Shown: positions 43,880 through 52,654, counted from the first letter of the stretch. The stretch: 64,000 bases of DNA from Erwinia sp050410775 (GCF_050410775.1 NZ_CP191229.1); one strand, 5' to 3'. Notes: generated by a model from the letters alone, not told the origin. Numbers and translations: made by a program.

Positions 43880-45538
43880 ATCGCTTTTAATCAAAATGAC
43901 CTACTCGTTGAGCACAGCCAGACCGAATATGAAGGCTGGTATCACGACTATGAAGCGGGACAGGAGATGGCCGTTGAGCCACAGCCGGAGCCTATCCGTG
44001 GCCTGCCCGCGCCGGACATTCTGACACCTTCCGATCGCTACCAGGAGCTGTTTGAGGCGGTACAGGCATCGCGGATATTCAGCGACAGCAAAACCTTTGC
44101 GGACTGCGCGCCAAAAGCAGAGCCTGAGCATATTCTTTACCGCTATTTTATTCAGCGGGAGCGGGACGACTTTAACCTGCTGGCCTTTGTGCTGGAAAAT
44201 TTCGAGCTGCCCCGGGTTAACGACAGCCGCTACGTGTCCGATCCGCAGAGAAGTATGAGTCAGCATATTGACGGGCTCTGGCCGGTATTAACCCGCCAGC
44301 CGGAAAAGCACTCGGAATTCTCTTCCCTGCTGCCGCTACCACAGCCCTATATCGTGCCGGGCGGGCGTTTTGGCGAGACCTATTATTGGGATTCCTATTT
44401 CAGTATGCTCGGCTTCGCCGCCAGCGGTCGTAACGATCTCCTGCATAATATGGCAGATAATTTTGCCTGGATGATTGACACCTACGGGCATATTCCAAAC
44501 GGTAACCGCACCTATTATCTGAGCCGATCGCAGCCGCCGGTATTTGCCCTGATGGTGGAGCTGTTCGAAAAGGATGGCGTAAATAAGGCGCAGCGTTACC
44601 TCAGGCATCTTAAACGTGAATATGCGTTCTGGATGGAAGGCGCAGAGGGGCTTTCGCCTGGCGAGGCCTGTCGCCACGTAGTGATGCTGCCGGATGGTGC
44701 GGTGCTGAACCGCTACTGGGACGATCGCGACACGCCGCGCGACGAATCCTGGATTGAGGATGTGGAAACCGCCCGCAGCTCGGCGCGTCCGTCGGGCGAA
44801 GTATACCGCGACCTGCGTGCGGGCGCGGCCTCGGGCTGGGACTTCTCGTCACGCTGGCTGAATGAGCCGGGACGGCTGGAAAGCATCCAGACCACCAGCA
44901 TTGTACCGATCGACCTGAACGCCTTCCTCTATAAGCTGGAAACGACGATCGCCCGCCTGTCAGCGAGCGGTAACGATGGGGTAACCGCCAGCCAGTTCCA
45001 GCAGAAAGCGGTTCGCCGCCGGGAAATCGTCGATAAGTATCTGTGGGATGCGGAAGCCGGTCTCTACCGCGACTATAACTGGCGGGAGCGGGAAAAGGGG
45101 GCGTTCTCTGCCGCGTCGGTGACGCCGCTCTATGTAGGGATGGCCAGCCTTGAACAGGCGAATCAGACCGCTGCCGCTATCCGCTCTCACCTGCTGGCGC
45201 CCGGCGGACTGCTCTCTACCGTGGAAGAGACGGGTGAACAGTGGGACAAGCCGAACGGCTGGGCGCCCATGCAGTGGATGGCGATCCAGGGGCTTAACAG
45301 CTATGGCGAAGAGCTGCTGGCGAAAGAGATCGCCGCCCGCTGGCTACAGGTGGTCGGTGCTACCTATCATCGCCATCATAAGATGGTAGAAAAGTATAAC
45401 GTTGCCGGACGGGCGCCGGTGCTGGCCGGAGGCGGTGAGTATCCGCTACAGGATGGCTTCGGCTGGACTAACGGCGTGACGCGTCGCCTGCTGGCGATGT
45501 ATCCCGATCTTGCGCCGCAGCGTCATACCAGTGGGTAA
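43880..45538 (+). CDS. treF: Cytoplasmic trehalase TreF, probable ATC start
   Basis: Hydrolyses trehalose to two glucose in the cytoplasm (glycoside hydrolase family 37). Signatures VPGGRFGETYYWDSYF and QWDKPNGWAP are intact, as is RHVVMLPDGAVLNRYWDDRDTPRDESW. No signal peptide, so TreF and not periplasmic TreA. The first ATG (43967) would give 523 residues and has GGAG touching it. Upstream, the frame continues with text that aligns with the E. coli N terminus (FNQNDLLVE...EYEGWYHDYEAGQE). A perfect AGGAGG stands 5 nt before an in-frame ATC at 43880, giving 552 residues (E. coli 549). No ATG, GTG or TTG lies between the stop at 43832 and 43967. I therefore propose ATC as start. Confidence 0.85.
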   Translation: MAFNQNDLLVEHSQTEYEGWYHDYEAGQEMAVEPQPEPIRGLPAPDILTPSDRYQELFEAVQASRIFSDSKTFADCAPKAEPEHILYRYFIQRERDDFNLLAFVLENFELPRVNDSRYVSDPQRSMSQHIDGLWPVLTRQPEKHSEFSSLLPLPQPYIVPGGRFGETYYWDSYFSMLGFAASGRNDLLHNMADNFAWMIDTYGHIPNGNRTYYLSRSQPPVFALMVELFEKDGVNKAQRYLRHLKREYAFWMEGAEGLSPGEACRHVVMLPDGAVLNRYWDDRDTPRDESWIEDVETARSSARPSGEVYRDLRAGAASGWDFSSRWLNEPGRLESIQTTSIVPIDLNAFLYKLETTIARLSASGNDGVTASQFQQKAVRRREIVDKYLWDAEAGLYRDYNWREREKGAFSAASVTPLYVGMASLEQANQTAAAIRSHLLAPGGLLSTVEETGEQWDKPNGWAPMQWMAIQGLNSYGEELLAKEIAARWLQVVGATYHRHHKMVEKYNVAGRAPVLAGGGEYPLQDGFGWTNGVTRRLLAMYPDLAPQRHTSG

Positions 45539-45564
45539 GCAAATGGCCTGACTGAACTGACGTT

Positions 45565-45602
45565 AGCCTGAAGGCGGAAGGTAAACCGCCTGTCTTCAGG
45601 CT
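45565..45602. terminator. Stem-loop after treF
   Basis: AGCCTGAAG pairs with CTTCAGGCT and inner GCGG with CCGC. Followed by TATTG; 26 bp after the treF stop. Confidence 0.6.
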
Positions 45603-45673
45603 TATTGATGAGGATAGCAGGGCAATCTGCTTAACCAGCCCCGGACGGGCTGTCGCCACGGCGGCAGCCCGTT

Positions 45674-46072
45674 TTAATGTGCCGCTAACGGGACAGGCGC
45701 TACGGCGCTCCGGGCGGGCACCACTTCGCCTATCGCCACGCCGATAACCGTCACTTCCCGCAGCTGCTCACCTTGCAGAATGACGCCGTCCCCGGTCACG
45801 AGCCGTTCAGGGTTAGCGCTGACGGAAGCCCAGTCATTCCTGCCTGCTCGCTCAATCAGCACCTGGCAGCCGGCCACCGGTGGACGATAGCGATCGATGA
45901 TCCGTAAGGTTCCGTTACAGGCGGTCAGATAACAGTCGGCGTTGGTCGGGACAATGTCCGTCAGCTTACCAAACAGAAAAGTCAGCTCGCGGCGGGCAGG
46001 ACGGCTGAAGCGGGTTTCGACAGGTGAAACCGCGAAGCCCGCCTGGGGAAATGAGGATGCACCGTTTTTCAT
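45674..46072 (-). CDS. Unknown protein in the umuD operon (in place of umuC)
   Basis: 132-residue ORF starting 9 bp after the umuD stop on the same strand, so surely co-transcribed with the SOS gene umuD. It is not UmuC (422 residues, Y-family polymerase) nor a piece of it: no polymerase motif is visible. The part from about residue 55 (RIIDRYRPPVAGCQVLIERAG ... GDGVILQGEQLREVTVIGVAIGEVV) faintly recalls the LexA/UmuD peptidase fold, whose last strand reads similarly (IxGVxxGxVx), but there is no Ser-Lys pair in the expected places. This likeness is my inference from pattern alone. No signal peptide or membrane helix. Confidence 0.7.
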   Translation of the reverse strand: MKNGASSFPQAGFAVSPVETRFSRPARRELTFLFGKLTDIVPTNADCYLTACNGTLRIIDRYRPPVAGCQVLIERAGRNDWASVSANPERLVTGDGVILQGEQLREVTVIGVAIGEVVPARSAVAPVPLAAH

Positions 46073-46081
46073 TTTTCGCGC

Positions 46082-46501
46082 CTATTCCATTGCTTTGATG
46101 GTGAAGGTGACCACGCCGAAAATCTCCAGCTCCGTTTCCCCACCGGGAATGATGGCGGGCCAGCGATCGTTCATGGCAAGCAGCCGGACGTCCGGCACGA
46201 GCTGCAGTTTTTTCACCGTAAACTCGCCATCCACGGCGGCGACCACAATATCGCCGTGGCTGGCCATGATGGATTTGTCCACGATCAGCAGGTCGCCGTC
46301 GTTGATCCCGGCCCCCGTCATCGATTCACCGCTCACGCGAATAAAATAGGTGGCCCCAGGCCGCTGAATCAGGAGTTCGTTAAGATCGAGGCGCTGCTCC
46401 ACGCCATCCTGAGTGGAGAAGGGCAGGCCGCAGGGGACACGCTCAAGAAAGAGCGGCAGACGCATAATCGCGCTGCTTTCTGCTGGTTGAAGAAAGTGCA
46501 T
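46082..46501 (-). CDS. umuD: UmuD, SOS mutagenesis protein
   Basis: 139 residues, the same length as E. coli UmuD. RecA-stimulated self-cleavage site Cys24-Gly25 (VPCGLPF), catalytic Ser60 (VSGESM) and Lys97 (EFTVKKLQL) are all at the exact E. coli positions. Cleaved UmuD' normally joins UmuC to form the translesion polymerase Pol V. Here no umuC follows, so UmuD' must work with a UmuC or DinB encoded elsewhere, or has another role. A near-perfect LexA box lies 20 bp upstream of the ATG. Confidence 0.95.
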   Translation of the reverse strand: MHFLQPAESSAIMRLPLFLERVPCGLPFSTQDGVEQRLDLNELLIQRPGATYFIRVSGESMTGAGINDGDLLIVDKSIMASHGDIVVAAVDGEFTVKKLQLVPDVRLLAMNDRWPAIIPGGETELEIFGVVTFTIKAME

Positions 46502-46520
46502 CGGAAGATTCCCGCAAAAT

Positions 46521-46540
46521 GACTGTATATAAATACAGTA
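46521..46540. promoter_or_regulatory. LexA (SOS) box of umuD
   Basis: GACTGTATATAAATACAGTA: CTG-N10-CAG core at 46523-46538 with alternating AT centre, one or two bases off the ideal. It predicts tight LexA repression. Confidence 0.93.
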
Positions 46541-46696
46541 TTCGCATTTGGCAGAATCGACAAGCGCGGGTCCGCTTTTTTTTCAGAAGTGAAAGGATTC
46601 AGAACATTCTGGCAGGGCTGCCGGGAGAGCGCCCCCTGACGACGCTGTTTGACCGGGCTTTGCATGAGCAGAGCCGCTGATGGTCTCCTGCGTCGG

Positions 46697-47677
46697 TTAT
46701 GCCTGAGGCGAATTCATCACGCCATTTTTATAGCGGACAATATCTGCCATCACTGCCAGAGCGATCTCCGCCGGGGTTTTACTGCCAATATCCATGCCGA
46801 TGGGCGCATGAATACGGGCGAGCTCCTTATCGCTGAATTCACCATACTCCCGTAACCGATCGCGCCTTTTTTTACTGTTCCCCGCAGAACCCATCGCGCC
46901 AATATAGAAGGCTGGCGTGTGGATGGCTTCCATCAGGGTAAGATCGTCAATGCGGGGATCGTGCGTCAGCGCCACCACCGCCGAGTGAGCGTGGCAGCCC
47001 TGCCGTTCGATATATTTCGCCGGAAAAGTGTGCTGCACGCTGAGGGCCGGACTTAACAGCGGCGCGAAGTTGTGGATAAATTCAGGCCGGCTCTCCAGCA
47101 CGATGACTTCAAATCCGAGCGCCTCAGCAAAGTTCGCGCAGAAGACCGCCACGCCCGACAAGCCTGCCACAATCAGCCTCGGCGCTGCCGCCAGCGTCAG
47201 CACCACCTTTTCGCTGTCGTAGCGGGCAAGCGTGCTGCTGGCGTAATCGCAGCGCTCAAGGCTGATGCAGCGATGAGGCAGCCGTAACTCTTTGCGTAAG
47301 GTGACCGCGCCGTTCAGCGCCTCTTCCATCTGCAAAAGGCACGCCTGGCTGTGGGCGTCAGGCGGAAGATATTCAATCAGAATATCCACCACGCCGCCGC
47401 ACGGCAGCGCCTGGCTCGGGTAGAGCCCGCCTTCGCCGTAGCGGATAATCTGGCTGGGCTGACGAAATGCGCCCTCGCCGAGCCGCTGAAGAAAATCCTC
47501 CTCCACGCAGCCGCCGGAAAGCGATCCGCAGTAGCTGCCGTCGCCCTGGATAACCATCATGGTGCCTGGCGGACGGGGCGATGAACCGAAGGTGCTGAGT
47601 ACCGTACAGAGCCAGACGGGGTCCTGACGGTTCCAGTGCCTCGCCTGGCGTAAGACTTCCCGATCTAAATTTTGCAT
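46697..47677 (-). CDS. XdhC/CoxI family protein
   Basis: 326-residue protein of the XdhC family, which insert a sulfurated molybdenum cofactor into xanthine dehydrogenase-like enzymes or act as its chaperone. N-terminal XdhC/CoxI domain: TVLSTFGSSPRPPGTMMVIQ, GSLSGGCVEEDF near residue 55, YGEGGLYPSQALPCGG. C-terminal Rossmann-like XdhC_C domain with HDPRIDDLTLMEAIH, YIGAMGSAGNSKKRRDRL and GMDIGSKTPAEIALAVMADI. No molybdenum hydroxylase gene is in this window, so its client enzyme must be encoded elsewhere. Confidence 0.9.
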   Translation of the reverse strand: MQNLDREVLRQARHWNRQDPVWLCTVLSTFGSSPRPPGTMMVIQGDGSYCGSLSGGCVEEDFLQRLGEGAFRQPSQIIRYGEGGLYPSQALPCGGVVDILIEYLPPDAHSQACLLQMEEALNGAVTLRKELRLPHRCISLERCDYASSTLARYDSEKVVLTLAAAPRLIVAGLSGVAVFCANFAEALGFEVIVLESRPEFIHNFAPLLSPALSVQHTFPAKYIERQGCHAHSAVVALTHDPRIDDLTLMEAIHTPAFYIGAMGSAGNSKKRRDRLREYGEFSDKELARIHAPIGMDIGSKTPAEIALAVMADIVRYKNGVMNSPQA

Positions 47678-47905
47678 TTTGTTGCTCCCTGCGTAAAAAA
47701 TCCGGGTGGCCGTTTATGGCTGAGGGGACGCCAGAGGCAGGCGGAAGAGTGAGCGTTCGCGTGGCTAATTCCTGAAACCAGCCCCTGCCCGATGCCCGCC
47801 CGGCGGTGATATCTGACTAAGCGTAGAAGATTTTCGGCGGCAGCACACTTCCTCCGCAGAGGAAGCGCGTCTGGGATGAAGCGTGGGGGAATGCTGAGGT
47901 GTATT

Positions 47906-48262
47906 TTACTTCCGGCTGTTAACAACCTGGCCCAGGCCCTGGCCTTCCAGCATTACGTCAGGCTCGGCAAAGAAGTCGATATTAAACAAGGTGTCTTCGG
48001 TCAGCAGCTCAATACGGTGCCATTTTTGCGGCGGGCTGATGCCAAAACTGCCGGCGTTAATGACCAGCTCCAGATCCGGTGTGGTGGATTCCGCATCCGG
48101 GAAGCCGAAGTATTTCACCGTGCCCTGCATTACCGAGAGGCGGCCATAAACGCCTTTTTTGGTGTTGTGATGAGTAAATAACGCTTTTGGCGCCGTGTTT
48201 TTGTCCCAGAAGGGCGTGGCGCGGGTATGAACAAAGTGCGCAGGGATAGTTAAACGGGTCAT
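47906..48262 (-). CDS. DUF1971 family protein, YeaR-like
   Basis: 118-residue cupin-like protein aligned along its length with E. coli YeaR (119 residues): HTRATPFWDKNTAPKALF, GVYGRLSVMQGTVKYFGF, ISPPQKWHRIELLTEDTLFNIDFF. E. coli yeaR-yoaG is induced by nitrate and nitric oxide, and DUF1971 also forms the N terminus of some TehB proteins; the molecular role is unknown. It sits 171 bp after norW on the same strand, which supports a nitrosative-stress role. RBS AGGAG 8 nt before ATG. Confidence 0.85.
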   Translation of the reverse strand: MTRLTIPAHFVHTRATPFWDKNTAPKALFTHHNTKKGVYGRLSVMQGTVKYFGFPDAESTTPDLELVINAGSFGISPPQKWHRIELLTEDTLFNIDFFAEPDVMLEGQGLGQVVNSRK

Positions 48263-48433
48263 GATATTTCTCCTGTCAGGAAAATAAGTGAGCGTTAATA
48301 CTTCCGGCAGGGCTGGATGTGAGGAACCCCAGGCTCTGCTAATTCAATTTGCCCTTTCATGAGGGCGTATAGTGCTGATAGCGGCGGCGTAGTCAGCAGG
48401 CCAGCCCGTTGCTACGCCGTGATTCAGTGGGCT

Positions 48434-49567
48434 TCATCGGGCAAGCTGTTTAAGCAAGGTAAAAGCGGTTTTCATATGATCTTCGCTAACCACAAACGCG
48501 CGGAGGAGCCCGGCGTCATCCATCCCTCTGGCAATAATGCCGGCCCGGGAAACGTCTATGTTCCAGTTTAATTCAGGATTGCCCGTATCCCCCGCCAGAT
48601 GCAGCGGCATCTCCGGCGTTTTGACTTTACAGAGCATCGCCGGAAGTATCAGCGTTGCCGCTTTGCCGTTCAGGTTTTTACCCAGTGTCATTGCGGCCAG
48701 CAGAGCAGGCTGAAGATAGGGCAATAGTTTGCCCTCTATCTCCGCACAGTCACCCAACGCGTAAATATCTTTATCAGAGGTGTTCAGGCGGTCATTGACG
48801 ACAATGCCCAGACGGGTAGCGAGGCCCGCCGCCTGTGCCAGTTCAACATTCGGACGCAGGCCAATGGCGCAGATAACGGTATCGGCAGAGAGGCGCTGCC
48901 CGTTATCCAGATAGGCGACCAGCCGATCGTTGACACGCTCAACGCGCTGAATCTGAGTATTGAAGTACAGGCGTACGCCATCCTTAACCAGCCGGTGTTG
49001 CAGGCGTGAACTCACCTCCGGCGGCATCAGCGTTGAGAGAAGGCTGCTGCTGCGGTCCACCAGCGTGACCGATTTCCCCGCCCGGTTTAAATCCATCGCC
49101 AGTTCAGTGCCAATCAAACCGCCGCCAATCAGCAGGACGTGTTCTGCATTTTGCAGATCGGCTTCACAACGGCAGTATTCCTGCTGGCTGTTCAGGGTAT
49201 ACATCAATTCGTTACCCGGCACCGGAGGCAGGATGGCTTCTGCACCGGTGGCGAGCACCAGCCTGCCATAGGTAAAGAGGCCTGCACTTGTTTCAATGGT
49301 ATGGGCAGCGGCATCAATACGTGAAACCCGCGTATTGGGATGCAGCATAATATTATGTTCTTCCGCCCAGTCAGCCGCCGTCTGTCGCGTCAGGTCTTTA
49401 GCATACTGGCCCAGTGAGAAGACGTGGCTGATTTCAGGTTTGCTGTACTCATCGCAGCTATCCGCCGCGATGAGTCGTATCGGCACCTGTTTATCCTGCT
49501 GGCGGATATTTTTCACCAGCTGACGGGCAGCAAAGCCGGAGCCGATAACAACGATATCTGCTGTCAT
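48434..49567 (-). CDS. norW: NADH:flavorubredoxin reductase NorW
   Basis: 377-residue FAD enzyme that passes electrons from NADH to the rubredoxin part of NorV (E. coli NorW 377 residues). FAD motif IVVIGSGFAARQLVKNIR at the N terminus, NADH motif HVLLIGGGLIGTELAMDLNRAG near residue 142, and FAD end motif DKDIYALGDCAEIEG near 270. Start at ATG 49567 (MTADIVVIGSG); it follows the norV stop by 4 bp, so norV-norW is a tight operon. The open frame reaches back 44 codons into norV, but those codons belong to norV's other frame. Confidence 0.95.
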   Translation of the reverse strand: MTADIVVIGSGFAARQLVKNIRQQDKQVPIRLIAADSCDEYSKPEISHVFSLGQYAKDLTRQTAADWAEEHNIMLHPNTRVSRIDAAAHTIETSAGLFTYGRLVLATGAEAILPPVPGNELMYTLNSQQEYCRCEADLQNAEHVLLIGGGLIGTELAMDLNRAGKSVTLVDRSSSLLSTLMPPEVSSRLQHRLVKDGVRLYFNTQIQRVERVNDRLVAYLDNGQRLSADTVICAIGLRPNVELAQAAGLATRLGIVVNDRLNTSDKDIYALGDCAEIEGKLLPYLQPALLAAMTLGKNLNGKAATLILPAMLCKVKTPEMPLHLAGDTGNPELNWNIDVSRAGIIARGMDDAGLLRAFVVSEDHMKTAFTLLKQLAR

Positions 49568-49571
49568 TTTG

Positions 49572-51008
49572 TTAGCTCTCCAGAGGTTCGAAAACCGCTT
49601 TTCCCAGCCCGCACTCCGGACAGAGAAAATCTTCCGGTACCGCTTCCCAGGGCGTGCCGGGCTCAACTTCCTGACCGGGTTCCCCTTTCGCCGGGTCATA
49701 TACCCACTGGCATACCGTACAGATCATGCACTGTCCGACAGGATCGCCCGGATTGCTTATCTCCACGCCGGCCGCGTCTTCGACTTCCCGGGGGGCTTCA
49801 GGCAGCGGACTCAGGGCCCAGGCGCGTGCGATGTCGCGGCCATATTCCCGACAGGTTTCCAGCGCGTCGAAGTCAGGACGCCATTTGGTTTTGTGCGAGG
49901 CGGAAATATCAAAGCCGGCATCCATCAGGCGGGTTTGCAGGCGGTCGACCGCGCCCCCCGTCCAGCCGTGAGAACCAAAAGCGGCACCCCGTTTATTTTT
50001 AAAACGCAGGCCCGTCAGCTCTTCAATCATCCCGGCTACCTTCGGCATCATCACGTTATTCATGGTTGAGGTGCCGGCCAGAATTCCCTTAGAGCAGAAG
50101 ACGTTAGTGAGCACGTCGTTTTTGTCAGCGTTAGAGAGATTGAAGACCTTTACGGCAACGCGCGGGTCGGTCTGGCGGATCCCCTGCGCGATCGCATCAG
50201 CCATCATGCGGGTGTTGTTGCTCATCGTATCGTAAAAGATGGTGATGCGGTCTTCCTGGTAGTCGTTTGCCCACTCAAGGTATTTCTGTACGATTTGCAG
50301 CGGGTTATCTCGCCATACCACACCGTGAGAGGTGGCGATCATCTCCACCGGCACGTTGAAGCCCAGCAGCTCATCGACTTTAGGTTTTACCAGGCGGCTG
50401 AACGGCGTCAGGATATTGGCGAAGTAGCGCTGGCACTCCTCATACAGTTCAATCTGGTTCACCTCATCGTTGAACAGATGTTCATCGCAGTAGTGCTGAC
50501 CGAACGCGTCGTTAGAGAAAAGGATGGCGTCACCGGTCAGATAAGTCATCATGCTGTCAGGCCAGTGAAGCATTGGGGTTTCGATAAAGATAATGGATTT
50601 ACCGTTGCCAATATCGATACTGTCACCGGTTTTCACCACGTTAAAGTTCCATTCAGGATGATGATGATGGCCGTTTATGGAATCGATAGCGGCAGCAGTA
50701 CAGTAGATCGGAATGGCCGGGATGTAGCTCAACAGTTCGGTAAGCGCCCCGGCGTGATCTTCTTCGGCATGGTTGATAACAATAAAGTCCAGCTTTTCCA
50801 GATCGATTGCAGCACGCAGGTTCTGAACGAATTCCCGGCTGAATTTATAATCAACGGTGTCAATGATGAAATTTTTACCTTCACGGACCAGATAGCTGTT
50901 GTAGCTTGAACCGCGCAGCGTTTTATATTCGGTGCCGTGAAAGTCCCGTACGCTCCAGTCACGCTGGCCAATCCAGGTAACGTTATTTTTTACATGAATA
51001 TTGCTCAT
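49572..51008 (-). CDS. norV: Anaerobic nitric oxide reductase flavorubredoxin NorV
   Basis: 478-residue enzyme that reduces nitric oxide to nitrous oxide under low oxygen (E. coli NorV 479). Three modules: metallo-beta-lactamase-like diiron domain about 1-250 with the ligand set HAEEDH at residues 80-85, HWPDSM and SHGVVWR; flavodoxin domain about 255-395 (ITIFYDTMSNNTRMMADAIAQG, AGTSTMNN, AAFGSHGWTGG); rubredoxin domain about 420-478 with CTVC and CPEC iron ligands. Complete. A sigma-54 promoter stands 42-57 bp upstream. The activator gene norR, divergent in E. coli, is not here. Confidence 0.97.
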   Translation of the reverse strand: MSNIHVKNNVTWIGQRDWSVRDFHGTEYKTLRGSSYNSYLVREGKNFIIDTVDYKFSREFVQNLRAAIDLEKLDFIVINHAEEDHAGALTELLSYIPAIPIYCTAAAIDSINGHHHHPEWNFNVVKTGDSIDIGNGKSIIFIETPMLHWPDSMMTYLTGDAILFSNDAFGQHYCDEHLFNDEVNQIELYEECQRYFANILTPFSRLVKPKVDELLGFNVPVEMIATSHGVVWRDNPLQIVQKYLEWANDYQEDRITIFYDTMSNNTRMMADAIAQGIRQTDPRVAVKVFNLSNADKNDVLTNVFCSKGILAGTSTMNNVMMPKVAGMIEELTGLRFKNKRGAAFGSHGWTGGAVDRLQTRLMDAGFDISASHKTKWRPDFDALETCREYGRDIARAWALSPLPEAPREVEDAAGVEISNPGDPVGQCMICTVCQWVYDPAKGEPGQEVEPGTPWEAVPEDFLCPECGLGKAVFEPLES

Positions 51009-51049
51009 TTCTGCTGTTCCTGCGGTAAGTAGATTAACGCTTACCAGAT

Positions 51050-51065
51050 TGCATTAACCGTGCCA
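51050..51065 (-). promoter_or_regulatory. Sigma-54 promoter of norVW
   Basis: Minus strand: TGGCACGGTTAATGCA, with GG and GC 10 bp apart as in the -24/-12 form. It lies 42 bp upstream of the norV start. This type of promoter needs an NtrC-family activator; NorR is the known one for norV. Confidence 0.85.
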
Positions 51066-51141
51066 TATTTTAGTTTGTTGATTTATAAGGATTAATTTTC
51101 GGGCGGTGCGTTTTTGACACTGTATTTATGGCAACGCTATT

Positions 51142-51152
51142 GTTAATTTGAC
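51142..51152. promoter_or_regulatory. Candidate NorR enhancer site
   Basis: GTTAATTTGAC matches the GT-N7-AC core of NorR sites, inside a TTGT/ACAA inverted repeat, about 77 bp upstream of the sigma-54 promoter. A second GT-N7-AC occurs near 51113. E. coli has three spaced sites. The whole gap 51009-51353 (345 bp) holds nothing else that I recognise. Confidence 0.4.
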
Positions 51153-51353
51153 AATAAACAAGCGCGGGTAAGCGCTAGCGGCCGCTTTCTCAACAAGGGG
51201 AAATGTCCTACTGTGCTATTCTTCAATTTTATCTGGCGCGGCTGACGGTTACGTCAGGAGTCTGTTTCCGTCAGAGAGCAACTGGGCGGGCTTATCAGGG
51301 GCGTAAAGCTATCTTATACTGATATAAAGCGACGGGAATTTAGTTATTTATCA

Positions 51354-52163
51354 ATGAATTATATCATAGATGACAGTATCGCCTATAACTCAGAGGATTG
51401 CACTCTGACCCATATTCCTACTCAGGAATCGCTGAGTCTCAGCATCTCTTCGGGCCGCCTCTTTGAGCTGCTGTTGAAATCTGGAGGGGAGATACTGAAC
51501 CGGGATGTTTTGCTAACGGAAGTGTGGGACAAATATGGTCTGCGCGGATCGAACAGCAATCTCAACCAGTATCTCAGTATGCTGAGGAGGGCGCTTGCCG
51601 CTTATGGTTGTGAAAACCTTATCGTCACCATCCCTAAAATTGGCATCCGTCTTAATACTGAGATTAAAATTGAGCAGGTTCCGGGTACGCCAGCATTAGC
51701 TACTGAAGAGGTGCCACGCGAGGCTGCGGCGACAGAAAATTCCCAGCCGCTGCCCCAACCCGAAGAAAAAGCGTCAGGCAACGCGCCCCGCCTGAACAGC
51801 CGGTTTTTTTCACTTTTCGTGCTGGCTATGCTGCTCGCTGGCGCAGGCGGCTATTACCTGTTTATCTCTTTCACCGAACGGGAAATGCCTGCCAGCACAA
51901 TAGAACTGGCGGGCGGCTGCGAGGTGGTGCTATTAGAAGGTCTTGCTGTAGCCGAACGCCCCTCCGTGGATAAGCAAATTTTGCAAATGCTTCGTGAAAA
52001 CCATCAGACCTGTGACAGCGCTCATCGTATCTATTTTGGTAATTACACCTCGTTTACGCCGCAGAATTACGGCCGTACCATGCTTTCCTCCTGCAAACTT
52101 AACAGCGGTGGTCATGTTATTTCGTGTGACAACTTTTATTATCTCGACTGGAGAATGGATTGA
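51354..52163 (+). CDS. CadC/ToxR-type membrane transcription regulator
   Basis: 269-residue one-component regulator. Residues about 5-103 form a winged helix of the OmpR/CadC type (LTHIPTQESLSLSISSGRLFELLLKSGGEILNRDVLLTEVWDKYGL, then SNSNLNQYLSMLRRAL and IVTIPKIGIRL). A Pro/Glu-rich linker (about 108-145) leads to one membrane helix (about 150-171, FFSLFVLAMLLAGAGGYYLFI) and a ~95-residue periplasmic part with four Cys. It overlaps the next gene by 4 bp. CadC-like plus FidL-like pairs recur in enterobacteria as regulators of fimbriae or virulence traits; target here unknown, perhaps the yfaZ gene downstream. Confidence 0.85.
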   Translation: MNYIIDDSIAYNSEDCTLTHIPTQESLSLSISSGRLFELLLKSGGEILNRDVLLTEVWDKYGLRGSNSNLNQYLSMLRRALAAYGCENLIVTIPKIGIRLNTEIKIEQVPGTPALATEEVPREAAATENSQPLPQPEEKASGNAPRLNSRFFSLFVLAMLLAGAGGYYLFISFTEREMPASTIELAGGCEVVLLEGLAVAERPSVDKQILQMLRENHQTCDSAHRIYFGNYTSFTPQNYGRTMLSSCKLNSGGHVISCDNFYYLDWRMD

Positions 52164-52654
52164 AACGGCATACCGCTATTATTCTCGCTTTTGTGCTGGC
52201 CGCGCTGACTGCGCTCTCTATCGGTATCTCCTGGTTTACCCATCGCGCTGAGTTTTATCCGTTCCGCTGTACGACATACACCCGCTACGATCTCAGCCGC
52301 AATGAGGGAAAAAAGCTGGAGTTTGATGTCGCCCAGGATCTTCGTTTTCAGAATAAGAATTCGGGTTACCTGTTAATCAATGGACAGGCGACTGACGGTG
52401 ACAATATCAGCACCCTCAACAGAAGAATCGTTCTGACGGAGGGAGAAAAAATTGATTACGATACCTACCGCTATCAGATTGCTAAAACGATAACATCTTC
52501 TACCGACACTACGTCCGATAACATATTTAATGCGCTACTGGCGGAGCTCACGCTTGATCCCTCCTATCTGCAGCTCAATATCGATAAAGTGGATGAAAAT
52601 ACTTACCTCATCAGCGGGCCACTTTCTTATCTTTTTACCTGCCAGCGTTATTAA
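52160..52654 (+). CDS. FidL-like membrane protein
   Basis: 164 residues with one N-terminal membrane helix (about 5-26, AIILAFVLAALTALSIGISWF) and a periplasmic domain holding two Cys (CTTY and the terminal TCQRY). It starts at TTG 52160, which overlaps the TGA of the CadC-like gene (TTGA), so it is translationally coupled. This fits the FidL-like family encoded next to CadC-like regulators; such partners are thought to modulate the sensor domain. No enzymatic role is visible. Confidence 0.75.
   Translation: MKRHTAIILAFVLAALTALSIGISWFTHRAEFYPFRCTTYTRYDLSRNEGKKLEFDVAQDLRFQNKNSGYLLINGQATDGDNISTLNRRIVLTEGEKIDYDTYRYQIAKTITSSTDTTSDNIFNALLAELTLDPSYLQLNIDKVDENTYLISGPLSYLFTCQRY

Noticed and set aside
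45674..46072. Truncated umuC
   Set aside because: The 132 residues share no Y-family polymerase motif and end with a normal stop; it is a different protein.
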